Part shown: positions 36,037 through 44,422 of the stretch, in pieces | How the letters are laid out: each line of letters starts with the position of its first letter | Position numbering within the stretch: position 1 is the first letter of the stretch | Assembly: GCA_938007965.1 (NCBI GenBank) | Contig: CALLMH010000017.1 | Location: 1 to 64,000, forward strand | From: an uncultured Saprospiraceae bacterium | GTDB lineage: Bacteria > Bacteroidota > Bacteroidia > Chitinophagales > Saprospiraceae | Length of the DNA stretch: 64,000 bases | Reading direction: 5' to 3' | Program-made: the position numbers and the translations under genes | Notes under the pieces: generated by a model | What the model was told of the DNA's origin: nothing | The model's database searches: none | Seen by the model: only the letters and a program-made list of their open reading frames with translations

Positions 36037-37176
36037 ATGAGGATAAATTCACTAAAATTTTTGATATTATTTACGCTGACGGTGATTGTTTTTGCTTGTA
36101 GTGAAGAACCTATCTTGCCTCCTGTTGAAGAAGATGATGATCTCACTGACATTATATATGATCCTGTACCAAGTGAAATAGTTTACCCCGTGTATACACA
36201 GCAGGTAGGATTCATAGTCCCTGTAATCCCAGAAATGGTCATCCCGGAAGATAATCCTCAGACTGAAGAAGGGATTGAGTTAGGGAGACATTTGTTTTAT
36301 GATACGATTCTTTCCGCAGATAGTACATTATCTTGTTCGAGTTGCCATCTACCTGCGGGATCATTCACGGACAATAAAGCTGTGAGCTTCGGTATCGATG
36401 GCATCCCGGGCAAAGTAAGTTCCATGAGCTTATTAAATGTAGGTTTCTATGACAACGGATTATTCTGGGATGGCCGAACCGCTACTTTAGAAGAGCAGGC
36501 GCTACTTCCTGTAGAGGATGAAATAGAACTACATAACACATGGCCAAACGTAATTTCGAAACTAAAAAAGCATGATATCTACCCAACTATGTTCAGAAAA
36601 GCATTTGGGATAGAAAAGAAATCAGAAATTACAAAAGAATTGGCGGCTAAAGCAATCGCACAATTCGAAAGATCAATATACAGTTTCGAATCCAAGTTCG
36701 ATAAGTTTATGAAAGGTGAAGTACTATTCAATGACGAAGAACTGAATGGCTTCGAGATGTTCCTGGATCTGCCAGGTGCCTCCAATGATGCACACTGCTC
36801 TCACTGCCATGCTATGCCACTGATGACTTCTAATGATTACTTCAACAATGGTCTACAAGTAGCTGAGACATTGCAAGATTTCGAATCGAAAGGAAGAGGC
36901 CTTATTACTGGGTCATCTCAAAATGGATTTTTCAGAGCTCCTAGTTTGAGAAACATCGAACTCACCGCACCTTATATGCATGATGGTAGTATGCAGACTT
37001 TGGATGAAGTTATGGATCATTATATCTCTGGTGGCAAATTTTCGCCAAATAGAGATTCATTTATTCCCGCAATCAATCTGGACGATTACGAAAAAGAGTC
37101 GATTATTGCATTCATGAAAACCCTAACCGATACCGAGGTAATCAATAATGAAAAATTGCAAAATCCATTCAAATAG
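36037..37176 (+). CDS. Di-haem cytochrome c peroxidase (MauG/CCP family)
   Basis: Periplasmic di-haem c-type enzyme, 379 residues, with a hydrophobic leader ending IVFAC (possible lipoprotein, Cys21). Two haem-binding motifs are seen: CSSCH at residues 100-104 and CSHCH at 254-258. Between and after them are the family segments NVGFYDNGLFWDGRTATLEEQAL, AIAQFERSIYSF and ITGSSQNGFFRAPSLRNIELTAPYMHDGS. Reduces hydrogen peroxide, or oxidises a protein partner in MauG-like members. No cytochrome c partner is adjacent; the nearest is the small cytochrome c at 43.8 kb. Confidence 0.9.
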   Translation: MRINSLKFLILFTLTVIVFACSEEPILPPVEEDDDLTDIIYDPVPSEIVYPVYTQQVGFIVPVIPEMVIPEDNPQTEEGIELGRHLFYDTILSADSTLSCSSCHLPAGSFTDNKAVSFGIDGIPGKVSSMSLLNVGFYDNGLFWDGRTATLEEQALLPVEDEIELHNTWPNVISKLKKHDIYPTMFRKAFGIEKKSEITKELAAKAIAQFERSIYSFESKFDKFMKGEVLFNDEELNGFEMFLDLPGASNDAHCSHCHAMPLMTSNDYFNNGLQVAETLQDFESKGRGLITGSSQNGFFRAPSLRNIELTAPYMHDGSMQTLDEVMDHYISGGKFSPNRDSFIPAINLDDYEKESIIAFMKTLTDTEVINNEKLQNPFK

Positions 37177-37646
37177 CAAAATCAGGTCTCGTAGGTTAGT
37201 GCATCAAAAAACATCTATATACAAACCCATGCTCTTATCTTGATCAAACTCTACAACAAAGAGTCGTCATGAAGCTTCGTGTTCTATACATACGGTGATC
37301 GATCTATATTTAAATATTAATTTCCATTTTCACCTTACAATTCAGGATTTCGGCTGATTTCGCGACTCAAGTATCCCTCAAAAGGGTATCAAAATCAAAT
37401 CTTTTCTATCCTCAAAAATCAATAAGATTACATTTTGAATGTTTTTTTCACCAAAAAACACCTTTTTTTCAACTCTTTGAGGACTAAATTTTAAATAATT
37501 ACTACACATTATTTCACCACTTCGACTACTTAACATTATTTTATATATTGATTTACAGCGGTTTAAATATATTAATTGGACATATTATAAATATTTATAT
37601 ATGACAAATTGGGTATTGTGTACTTCCATAAGGGTAAATGTGATCT
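37177..37646. other. Intergenic, downstream of the di-haem peroxidase
   Basis: Four hundred and seventy AT-rich bases with homopolymer tracts near 37440-37475. Apart from the 31-codon open frame that begins at about 37600, nothing resembling a gene or a clear peroxidase terminator is visible. Confidence 0.5.
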
Positions 37647-37720
37647 TATATTTGAATTGTGAAAGGGAATTATTGAGTGCTTCTCTTTCATTCTGAAATA
37701 AGATTCAGATAAATAATTAG

Positions 37721-37741
37721 GATATGTTCATGGGATTATAA
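37721..37741 (+). repeat. 21-base motif, copy 1
   Basis: GATATGTTCATGGGATTATA plus a final A; identical to 37894-37914, 173 bases away. It is followed by the 20-bp imperfect hairpin that starts GTTGTTAGGAAGTT. Confidence 0.85.
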
Positions 37742-37893
37742 GTTGTTAGGAAGTTGAATTTACAAGTATAAATTTAACTTCCTAAACAACAAATTCCGAA
37801 GAACTTTTAGATGCGATTGAGTTTACTTTATATATAAATTATTATTCTGAAATTCGATTCCGTAAGTCACAAATGAGTGATGGTTTCGACTCA

Positions 37894-37914
37894 GATATGT
37901 TCATGGGATTATAA
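37894..37914 (+). repeat. 21-base motif, copy 2
   Basis: Exact copy of 37721-37741. Six bases later the terminator stem begins. Also preceded, like copy 1, by TTGAGT, ATTCTGAAAT and GATTC in the same order. Confidence 0.85.
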
Positions 37915-37920
37915 TTTGCT

Positions 37921-37953
37921 AAAATAGCCGCTGGGGAGCGGCTATTTTTTTTT
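37921..37953 (+). terminator. Very strong intrinsic terminator without an upstream gene
   Basis: Perfect 12-bp stem AAAATAGCCGCT / AGCGGCTATTTT, loop GGGG, then T continuing to nine. It ends a plus-strand transcript, while the next gene (birA) is on the minus strand and converges. Confidence 0.92.
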
Positions 37954-38106
37954 GCATTTATTTCTCTTGAAGTATTTATGATATAAAAATGTATACCCTA
38001 TTTATAAAGTCTTCCTTTTACGAATTGGATTCAGCCAATCAATAAAAAACAGACAAACTACTCCTACCTTCGGAAATCGCATTTTCATACATTGCTAAAA
38101 TAATCA

Positions 38107-38883
38107 TCACACTACATACCTTATCTCTCTAAATCCATAAACTCCACATATTCCATCTCTGTCTTCTACTATCAATCTTCCGATCTCATCGACTCCTATA
38201 ATCTTACCCTCTAGTGATAATCCATGCTCATCATGAAACAGATTCCACGTACCGACACGATACAGCAGATCAAGGTATTCTGACTTTATGACCTCCAATT
38301 GCTTGTTTTTCAATTGAAGATATCGCTTAGTGAGAAATCTAAATAACCAAGGTAATAATCCATCTAAATCGAAAACCTCATCTCTGATCATGGCAAAAGA
38401 AGTAGGATTACGGATATGCTTAGAAAAATTAACTTGATTGATATTTATCCCTGTCCCGATAACACTAGAGCTTATCGTCTTGCCTACGAGCGAATTTTGC
38501 ACTAGTATACCTGCAATCTTTTTATCGTCCACATAGATATCGTTGGGCCACTTTATTTTAACATTTTCATCTTTCAAAAAATGGTCAACAAAATCATGAA
38601 CCGCCAAAGATACAGCCATATTAAGATAAAACTGATCTCCTGATTCTAAGAAAGATGGCTCCAAAATAGTAGAACAGGTAATATTCTTTTCCGCTTCAGA
38701 CTCCCAAAATCTGCCAATTTGTCCTCTACCTTCGTATTGAAAGGATGCGGATATGACAGTTCCCTCTATTGGTTTGCTTTTTGCAATCATATCTAGAGCA
38801 TACTTGTTAGTACTATTGACGTTTTTGAGTCTTATGTGGTTATTGCCAATCAATAATGATTTATCTATACGGTCTATTGCCAT
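38107..38883 (-). CDS. birA: Biotin--[acetyl-CoA-carboxylase] ligase
   Basis: Attaches biotin to AccB. 258 residues, without the N-terminal winged-helix domain, so a non-repressor type of BirA. Hallmarks: GRGQIGRFWES (residues 52 onward), the biotinyl-AMP loop, and KIKWPNDIYVDDKKIAGILV with the catalytic Lys. A small C-terminal SH3-like cap is present (LEGKIIGVDEIGRLIVEDRDG). It is divergent from rsfS; birA next to rsfS-ftsH is a conserved Bacteroidota order. Confidence 0.94.
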   Translation of the reverse strand: MAIDRIDKSLLIGNNHIRLKNVNSTNKYALDMIAKSKPIEGTVISASFQYEGRGQIGRFWESEAEKNITCSTILEPSFLESGDQFYLNMAVSLAVHDFVDHFLKDENVKIKWPNDIYVDDKKIAGILVQNSLVGKTISSSVIGTGININQVNFSKHIRNPTSFAMIRDEVFDLDGLLPWLFRFLTKRYLQLKNKQLEVIKSEYLDLLYRVGTWNLFHDEHGLSLEGKIIGVDEIGRLIVEDRDGICGVYGFREIRYVV

Positions 38884-38975
38884 GATTATTACTAACTTTG
38901 ATATGTGTTAGTCGGACTAATGTAAGCAATGTGTCCTTAATATGTGAGCCATCATCTAATATTTTGATCAATTTG

Positions 38976-39401
38976 ATGTATTTAAACGTTATACATCCTA
39001 GAAAAGAAAAAAATTTGAACATACAAGAAAGTGAAACAATAGATAACCTTACAGATCAAGAAATCAATAGCCTGATCATAGATTCTATTCAAGATATCAA
39101 AGGGAAAAATATAATACAAATAGATCTGAGCAAAATCGATGACGCACCCACGAAGTACTTCATCATATGCGAAGGAGAATCAACAGTCCAAGTTGGTGCT
39201 ATAGCCAGCAATATTAATAAAAGGTTGCGAAAGGAAATTGGTGTGAAATGTTTTCACCTAGAAGGAATGAAAGAATCCAAATGGGTGCTTCTAGATTATT
39301 TTGACACGGTGGTGCACGTTTTCCATCCAGAAACAAGACAATTCTATGACATAGAAGATCTATGGAGTGATGGAATATTCACAGAGTACCAAGATATTTA
39401 A
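38976..39401 (+). CDS. rsfS: Ribosome silencing factor RsfS
   Basis: Binds L14 on the 50S subunit and blocks subunit joining in starvation. I choose the ATG at 38976 (141 residues) over the TTG at 38898, because the upstream codons would overlap the divergent promoter region with birA. The family core is clear: IIDSIQDIKGKNIIQIDLSK, then TKYFIICEGESTVQVGAIA, then HLEGMKESKWVLLDYFDTVVHVF. Followed 87 bases later by ftsH on the same strand. Confidence 0.93.
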   Translation: MYLNVIHPRKEKNLNIQESETIDNLTDQEINSLIIDSIQDIKGKNIIQIDLSKIDDAPTKYFIICEGESTVQVGAIASNINKRLRKEIGVKCFHLEGMKESKWVLLDYFDTVVHVFHPETRQFYDIEDLWSDGIFTEYQDI

Positions 39402-39488
39402 ACTTATGGCCGTCCTCTTTATTACTAGTAAGATATGGATGACTAGAAGCAAACACAATTATTAAAAGAAGTACAGAGTCGATTATAA

Positions 39489-41444
39489 ATGGAGAACGAA
39501 AATAAAAATAAGAACAACGGCGGACCTAAAAAGCTGAATTTCAATTCCTATTGGATATATGGAATTATAATCTTGGTATTGATCGCTATTCAACTGGTGA
39601 CTGCTATGTCTATCCAGACGAAAGATATCAGCCAAAGTCAGTTTGAGAAAATCGCCTCCGCTGGTGATGTCAAAAAAGTGGTTGTTGTAAATAAATCTAT
39701 AGCAAACATATACCTAACCGAGGATGCATTAGAATCAGAAAAATATTCTGAGGTAAAAAACACAAGTGATATCCATCCTCATTTCAAATACGAAATTGGT
39801 GAAATCGGTTACTTCTATGATAGAGTCCAATCACTAAAAGACAGTGGTGTCAATCTTGACATCAGAGCAGAATCCAAAACCAACTGGTACGCACCGCTTA
39901 TTGGCTGGATCTTACCCTTTATCTTGTTGATAGGCTTATGGTTATTCATTATGAAGAGGATGAGTGGTGGAGCTGGTGGCCCAGGAGGACAAATATTCAA
40001 CATTGGAAAATCGAAGGCCACATTATTCGACAATACGAATGGTAAAGTCAATGTGACATTTGCTGATGTTGCTGGATTAGACGAGGCCAAAGAAGAAGTG
40101 ATGGAGGTTGTAGACTTCTTGAAAAATCCTAAAAAATACACGTCACTAGGTGGTAAAATCCCAAAAGGTGTTCTTCTAGTAGGCCCTCCAGGAACAGGTA
40201 AAACATTACTTGCAAAGGCAGTAGCAGGAGAAGCCGCTGTTCCATTCTTCTCTATTTCAGGATCGGACTTTGTGGAGATGTTTGTAGGTGTAGGAGCATC
40301 TAGAGTAAGAGACCTGTTCAAACAAGCAAGGGAAAAAGCGCCGTGTATCATATTCATAGATGAGATTGATGCCATCGGTAGAGCGAGAGGTAAAGGTGCT
40401 GTACAAGGTGGTAATGACGAACGAGAAAACACACTGAATCAACTTCTAGTAGAGATGGACGGATTCAGTACGGATAAAGGTGTAATCTTGATGGCCGCTA
40501 CCAATAGACCTGACATATTGGATGGGGCTCTGATGCGTCCTGGTAGATTTGATCGTCAGATAGGCATCGACCGTCCCGACCTTAAAGGAAGAGAAGCGAT
40601 CTTCAAAGTACACTTAAAAAACATAAAGACTGGGCCAGATATGGAAGCGGATACATTGGCCGAAATGACGCCAGGTTTCGCTGGAGCAGAAATCGCGAAT
40701 GTCTGTAACGAGGCAGCATTGATCGCCGCAAGACGGAATAAGAAGGCTGTCGATATGGATGACTTCAACTATGCACTGGATAGAGTGATCGGTGGTCTTG
40801 AAAAGAAAAACAAACTGATCTCCCCAAAGGAGAAGAAAATAATAGCTTATCACGAAGCGGGACACGCCATCTGTGGTTGGTTTTTGGAACATGCTAGTCC
40901 TCTAGTCAAAGTAACTATCGTGCCAAGGGGCGTGGGCACATTGGGCTATGCTCAGTATCTACCAAAGGAAGAATACATTACTCGTACTGAAGCATTATTA
41001 GACAGGATGTGTATGACTATGGGTGGAAGAGCTGCCGAGAAGATCGTATTCGATAAGATATCAACAGGGGCTCAATCTGACTTAGATCAAGTGACTAAGA
41101 TGGCTTACTCGATGATCGCTATATACGGTATGAATGAAAAGGTAGGAAATGTATCATTCTACGGAATGCAGCAAGACCAATTCAATAAGCCATATTCTGA
41201 TGATACCGCTACGATCATAGATCAAGAAGTCAGATTAATGATAGATTCGCAATATGCTAGAGCTCAACAACTCCTTACTGACAAAAGAGAAGAATTGAAT
41301 GCACTTGCTAATGCGCTGCTAGAAAATGAAGTGCTTCTAAAATCAGACGTAGAAAGACTGATAGGTGTAAGACCTAATGGAGAATCATCTAGTAAGGAAC
41401 TAACAGCCAAAAGAAAAGAAGACGAATCAACTGGAGAAAACTAG
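39489..41444 (+). CDS. ftsH: ATP-dependent zinc metalloprotease FtsH
   Basis: Membrane-bound AAA+ protease for quality control of membrane and regulatory proteins. 651 residues: N-terminal helix (about 21-41), a periplasmic domain, a second helix (about 135-154), then an AAA module with Walker A GPPGTGKT (232-239), Walker [13 protein letters not shown], the second region of homology [10 protein letters not shown], and the peptidase site HEAGH (455-459). A glycine-rich linker GGAGGPGG precedes the AAA module. The terminator-like hairpin downstream lies inside the next coding region, see findings. Confidence 0.97.
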   Translation: MENENKNKNNGGPKKLNFNSYWIYGIIILVLIAIQLVTAMSIQTKDISQSQFEKIASAGDVKKVVVVNKSIANIYLTEDALESEKYSEVKNTSDIHPHFKYEIGEIGYFYDRVQSLKDSGVNLDIRAESKTNWYAPLIGWILPFILLIGLWLFIMKRMSGGAGGPGGQIFNIGKSKATLFDNTNGKVNVTFADVAGLDEAKEEVMEVVDFLKNPKKYTSLGGKIPKGVLLVGPPGTGKTLLAKAVAGEAAVPFFSISGSDFVEMFVGVGASRVRDLFKQAREKAPCIIFIDEIDAIGRARGKGAVQGGNDERENTLNQLLVEMDGFSTDKGVILMAATNRPDILDGALMRPGRFDRQIGIDRPDLKGREAIFKVHLKNIKTGPDMEADTLAEMTPGFAGAEIANVCNEAALIAARRNKKAVDMDDFNYALDRVIGGLEKKNKLISPKEKKIIAYHEAGHAICGWFLEHASPLVKVTIVPRGVGTLGYAQYLPKEEYITRTEALLDRMCMTMGGRAAEKIVFDKISTGAQSDLDQVTKMAYSMIAIYGMNEKVGNVSFYGMQQDQFNKPYSDDTATIIDQEVRLMIDSQYARAQQLLTDKREELNALANALLENEVLLKSDVERLIGVRPNGESSSKELTAKRKEDESTGEN

Positions 41445-41468
41445 AATCAACCGTTAAAATTAAGGATT

Positions 41469-42719
41469 ATGTCTGGTTTGGGATTTCTAGTACTACTATT
41501 AATCATCTATCTAGGATTCGATATATATACATTTTATGGGCTGATCGGTATAAGTGCCGATCAGCCTTTTTTTTATTTTATATATTGGTCGATTAGTATA
41601 GTCGTGTTGGTGGGTTTCTATAAAGTATCGAAAGATATAAAGAGACACAAAGAAGGTGTACGTCCATTATCTACAAATCTTTTGCTTGGGTTTGGGTATG
41701 CAGTATTTGTAGGAAAGATCGTTTTCTCTGGTCTCTTATTGACTCAGGATCTATCCAGGTTCATCATCGGTATATTCAATTACTTATTCGACTTTGTATC
41801 AGAATTCACTGGTCATGAGGATTTCCCTCCACGACATAATTTGCTCACTTACGTATCTGTGGGACTAGCGGCTATACCGTTCCTGAGTATGCTATATGGT
41901 ATGACATTGGGAAAGTATGAATATACAGTTGACCGTATAAAGTTATCATTTAAGGATCTACCAAGTGCTTTTGATGGATTTAAGATTATACAGATATCAG
42001 ATATTCATGCTGGCAGTTTCGATAGTATCAAAGATGTAAGAAAAGGTATCGACCTTATGATGCAGCAAGAAGCAGACCTAATCCTATTTACTGGCGATTT
42101 AGTGAATTCTAATAAGAATGAGATTGATCCATACATAGAATCATTCAGCAATTTGAATGCTGCTTATGGAATGTATTCTGTCATGGGAAATCACGACTAC
42201 TATGGGTTATATCGGATCCCACGGGGAGACCATTCCACAAAATCAGCCTACTTAGATAACTTTAATAAAAAACATCGTAAGATGGGATTCACCCTAATGA
42301 ATAATACATCTGTCTTACTATCAAAAGGAGGAGAAAGCATCAGACTTATTGGTGTAGAAAATTGGGGTGCGGGACCATTTCCCAAAAAAGGAAACTTGAC
42401 AAAAGCAATCGATGGTGTGGCACAAGATGAATTCTCAATCCTGATGAGTCATGACCCTACTCACTGGGATCATCACGTCATAGACCATCCAAAAAAAATA
42501 CACCTTACCCTCTCTGGACATACCCATGGAATGCAGTTCGGCATCAACTTTCTGGGCATAAAATGGAGCCCAGTAAAATACAGATACAAAAGATGGATGG
42601 GCCTATATAAGTCTTCAGATCAATACCTGTATGTGAATAGAGGGTTCGGTTTTTTGGCGTGGCCTGGACGAGTAGGAATGAAGCCTGAGATCACCGTGAT
42701 AGAATTAAAGAAAAGCTAA
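41469..42719 (+). CDS. Membrane-anchored metallophosphoesterase
   Basis: Calcineurin-like phosphoesterase of the YkuE/YaeI type, 416 residues. About four N-terminal membrane helices (residues 1-25, 34-50, 64-82 and 115-140) are followed by the catalytic domain. Metal-binding motifs: ISDIHAGSF, FTGDLVNSN, MGNHDYYG and SGHTHGMQFG. Members of this group have been linked to lipid or envelope phosphate hydrolysis; substrate unknown. It starts 24 bases after ftsH. The N-terminal helix pattern (DIYTFYGLIGISAD) supports the start at 41469 even though a perfect terminator hairpin lies within codons 24-36. Its stop is 5 bases from the convergent anmK stop. Confidence 0.88.
   Translation: MSGLGFLVLLLIIYLGFDIYTFYGLIGISADQPFFYFIYWSISIVVLVGFYKVSKDIKRHKEGVRPLSTNLLLGFGYAVFVGKIVFSGLLLTQDLSRFIIGIFNYLFDFVSEFTGHEDFPPRHNLLTYVSVGLAAIPFLSMLYGMTLGKYEYTVDRIKLSFKDLPSAFDGFKIIQISDIHAGSFDSIKDVRKGIDLMMQQEADLILFTGDLVNSNKNEIDPYIESFSNLNAAYGMYSVMGNHDYYGLYRIPRGDHSTKSAYLDNFNKKHRKMGFTLMNNTSVLLSKGGESIRLIGVENWGAGPFPKKGNLTKAIDGVAQDEFSILMSHDPTHWDHHVIDHPKKIHLTLSGHTHGMQFGINFLGIKWSPVKYRYKRWMGLYKSSDQYLYVNRGFGFLAWPGRVGMKPEITVIELKKS
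41539..41574 (+). terminator. Intrinsic terminator inside the metallophosphoesterase ORF
   Basis: Perfect 10-bp GC-rich stem GGCTGATCGG (41539-41548) / CCGATCAGCC (41557-41566), loop TATAAGTG, followed by eight or more T. It lies about 95 bases after the ftsH stop and within the start of the next CDS. Confidence 0.8.
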
Positions 42720-42724
42720 AAGCA

Positions 42725-43780
42725 TCATTCAGAATCGCTTATAACCTTATACATAGCTCCTCCGATACTATCCTTAGATGCACCCGTAATACTAGACAAC
42801 ACGTTATGCTTTCCATCGATGTAGTGCTTAGCTAGAGCTGACATGAGTATTGCTTCTTTATAATCTATCATCTCTCGACTAGGAACAACAAGTTCGCATT
42901 TCCTCTCTTTTAGCGCTGTTTTCAAAAGAGAAATAAAGTACAAATTATGGGTACCTCCACCCGTGCAATACAATCGTGAATCAAAACTCATATCGACTTG
43001 ATCAGCGATACTATTCGCCATCCACTTACAGTATGTGTTGAGTATATCTTCAATCTTATATTTTCCTATCCCAGGTATAAATACTTCTCTTATCCAATTA
43101 TTGTCTAGAGATTTGGGCGGTTTCGATTCGAAATATGGATGATCGGAAAAATAAGCGTCAAGTGCCTCAATATATGCTCCTGAAGAGGCCATCATGCCAT
43201 CTTTATCATATTTCATGCCTCTCGCTTGACTAAAATGATTCAACACCTGATTGCAAGGACAGATATCATATGCGGATATTTCATGATTTCGGGAACGGGT
43301 TATATTAGCAATGCCTCCAAGATTCAGATAATAATCATATCCATATAGATAAGTCAATTCGAGAAAAGGAACAAGGGGTGTCCCTACCCCACCGAGAGCC
43401 ACATCTTGAGTTCTAAAATCTACAATTGTGGGAATCCCTGTAATCCCCGCGATGATACCACCATTACCTATTTGTTCGGTATATCCATCTGCTGGCTTGT
43501 GGACTAATGTATGACCGTGAAAACTTATGTATTCGATTTTTTCTTCTGTATTATCGAAAATAGATGTAAGGATCTCCCCGATATATCGTGAATATTCAAA
43601 CTTAAACTCTATATACTCTGAAGCAGAAAGTAAATGATAGTCTTTTAATCTTTGCACCCATTTATCGGTGTATTCAGAGCAGAAAGTTGACACCACCCTC
43701 CATTCATCTCCGTTGAATCTAACCAATGCAACATCTAGTCCATCTAGGGAACTTCCCGACATTACACCTGCAATAATCAT
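42725..43780 (-). CDS. anmK: Anhydro-N-acetylmuramic acid kinase
   Basis: Recycles peptidoglycan by phosphorylating 1,6-anhydro-N-acetylmuramate to MurNAc 6-phosphate. 351 residues, ASKHA-fold kinase. The phosphate-1 loop GVMSGSSLDGLDVALV opens the protein; FHGHTLVH, VVDFRTQDVALGGVGTPLVP and NLGGIANIT are family signatures; the later LYCTGGGTHN is the adenosine motif. 8 bases downstream of the cytochrome c gene on the same strand, thus co-transcribed. No MurQ etherase is in the window. Confidence 0.94.
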   Translation of the reverse strand: MIIAGVMSGSSLDGLDVALVRFNGDEWRVVSTFCSEYTDKWVQRLKDYHLLSASEYIEFKFEYSRYIGEILTSIFDNTEEKIEYISFHGHTLVHKPADGYTEQIGNGGIIAGITGIPTIVDFRTQDVALGGVGTPLVPFLELTYLYGYDYYLNLGGIANITRSRNHEISAYDICPCNQVLNHFSQARGMKYDKDGMMASSGAYIEALDAYFSDHPYFESKPPKSLDNNWIREVFIPGIGKYKIEDILNTYCKWMANSIADQVDMSFDSRLYCTGGGTHNLYFISLLKTALKERKCELVVPSREMIDYKEAILMSALAKHYIDGKHNVLSSITGASKDSIGGAMYKVISDSE

Positions 43781-43788
43781 ATTTAAAG

Positions 43789-44088
43789 TTATTTGAGCTT
43801 AAGCGTATATTCAGCTACCGCTTGTATTTGATCTGCGCTAAGCAGTGTACCTAAGCCTACCATAGCTCCCTTTCCGTTTTTGATTATCGCTTTCCTCTCG
43901 TCTAGTGACATCTTTGACTCGGTAAGATCCTTGGACCCATTCGCACCCAACTTCCCGTCCAAACCATGACAGACTACACAATTTTGCTTGAACACTTTAC
44001 GCCCGTCCACTCCAGGAGTCTTTGCTTTCTTGTCTGCACAAGAGAATGCTATAGTTGCAAATGTTAATATAATAAGTATTTTTTTCAT
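43789..44088 (-). CDS. Small class I cytochrome c lipoprotein
   Basis: Periplasmic single-haem electron carrier, 99 residues. Leader with lipobox IAFSC (Cys17), haem motif CVVCH (Cys37, Cys40, His41) in the context KQNCVVCHGLDGKLG, and a likely Met ligand in GKGAMVGLG. Ends with the C-terminal helix AEYTLKLK. Could serve as electron donor to the di-haem peroxidase at 36 kb; that is inference. First gene of a short operon with anmK. Confidence 0.88.
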   Translation of the reverse strand: MKKILIILTFATIAFSCADKKAKTPGVDGRKVFKQNCVVCHGLDGKLGANGSKDLTESKMSLDERKAIIKNGKGAMVGLGTLLSADQIQAVAEYTLKLK

Positions 44089-44422
44089 TCGATCTGATTA
44101 CATTGTTCGATTTATGATTTCACTTCACAATATATTGTATATGTTTTTGATTCCTATCCTAAATCCTATTTTCAAAATAAAAAATTGAAAAAAATTAAAA
44201 AAATACAATATTTAAAAAAGTTGGCAACAAATTTGTAATATTTATAATGTACCATTGAGGTACAACACCAAAAATTTATTGAGACTCTGGTAAAGTCTTG
44301 GTATTAATTGTTTCCCATATAATTTGGCCCATAAAAGCCGAAGAAATAAGAGTCTTCCAAACGTGGTCGGCTCTTTTTTTCTATAAGCAGGATTCCATGT
44401 TCGGACCAAGATATAATGCCCC
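44089..44422. other. Intergenic region holding a plus-strand promoter and hairpin
   Basis: Between two minus-strand genes. It contains an A-rich stretch (44165-44220) and the promoter/hairpin element annotated separately. No protein gene with support. Confidence 0.55.
44221..44380 (+). ncRNA. Candidate small RNA with own promoter and terminator
   Basis: TTGGCA (44221-44226), 16 bases, TATAAT (44243-44248) is close to a classical sigma-70 promoter, also readable as TTG-N19-TA(n). The predicted RNA begins at about 44255. It contains a hairpin GTACC/GGTAC (44249-44263), a bulged stem with AGACT/AGTCT around 44283-44298, and ends with stem AGCCGA (44336-44341) / TCGGCT (44367-44372) followed by seven T (44374-44380). 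The terminator loop is 25 bases, so the stem could instead end the minus-strand TolC-like transcript. Confidence 0.38.

Larger units (their letters stand above)
37647..37953 (+). ncRNA. Candidate structured RNA (or decayed duplicated ORF ends)
   Basis: A -7 box TATATTTG (37647-37654) is followed at 37661 by hairpin GAAAGGGAA / TTCTCTTTC (to 37689), then two copies of a 21-base motif (37721 and 37894). The first is followed by a long imperfect hairpin (37742-37790). The element ends at a perfect terminator (37921-37953). No gene with a normal start lies on this strand for 740 bases upstream. Reading frames show that each motif copy could also be the end of a small degraded ORF, so the RNA call is tentative. 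Confidence 0.4.

Noticed and set aside
37370-37400. Possible hairpin GTATCCCT...AGGGTATC as peroxidase terminator
   Set aside because: Only four contiguous pairs form next to the loop, and no T tract follows.
37721-37914. The 21-base direct repeats as attachment sites of an integrated element
   Set aside because: The 152 bases between them carry no integrase or other gene, and a shared structured motif or duplicated ORF end explains them better.
38898-38975. Longer N-terminus of RsfS from TTG at 38898
   Set aside because: Overlaps the divergent promoter region with birA and adds residues that RsfS proteins do not have; the ATG at 38976 is preferred.
39815-40432. Minus-strand 205-codon frame inside ftsH
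   Set aside because: Antisense shadow of a strongly conserved gene; composition is low-quality and no domain is seen.
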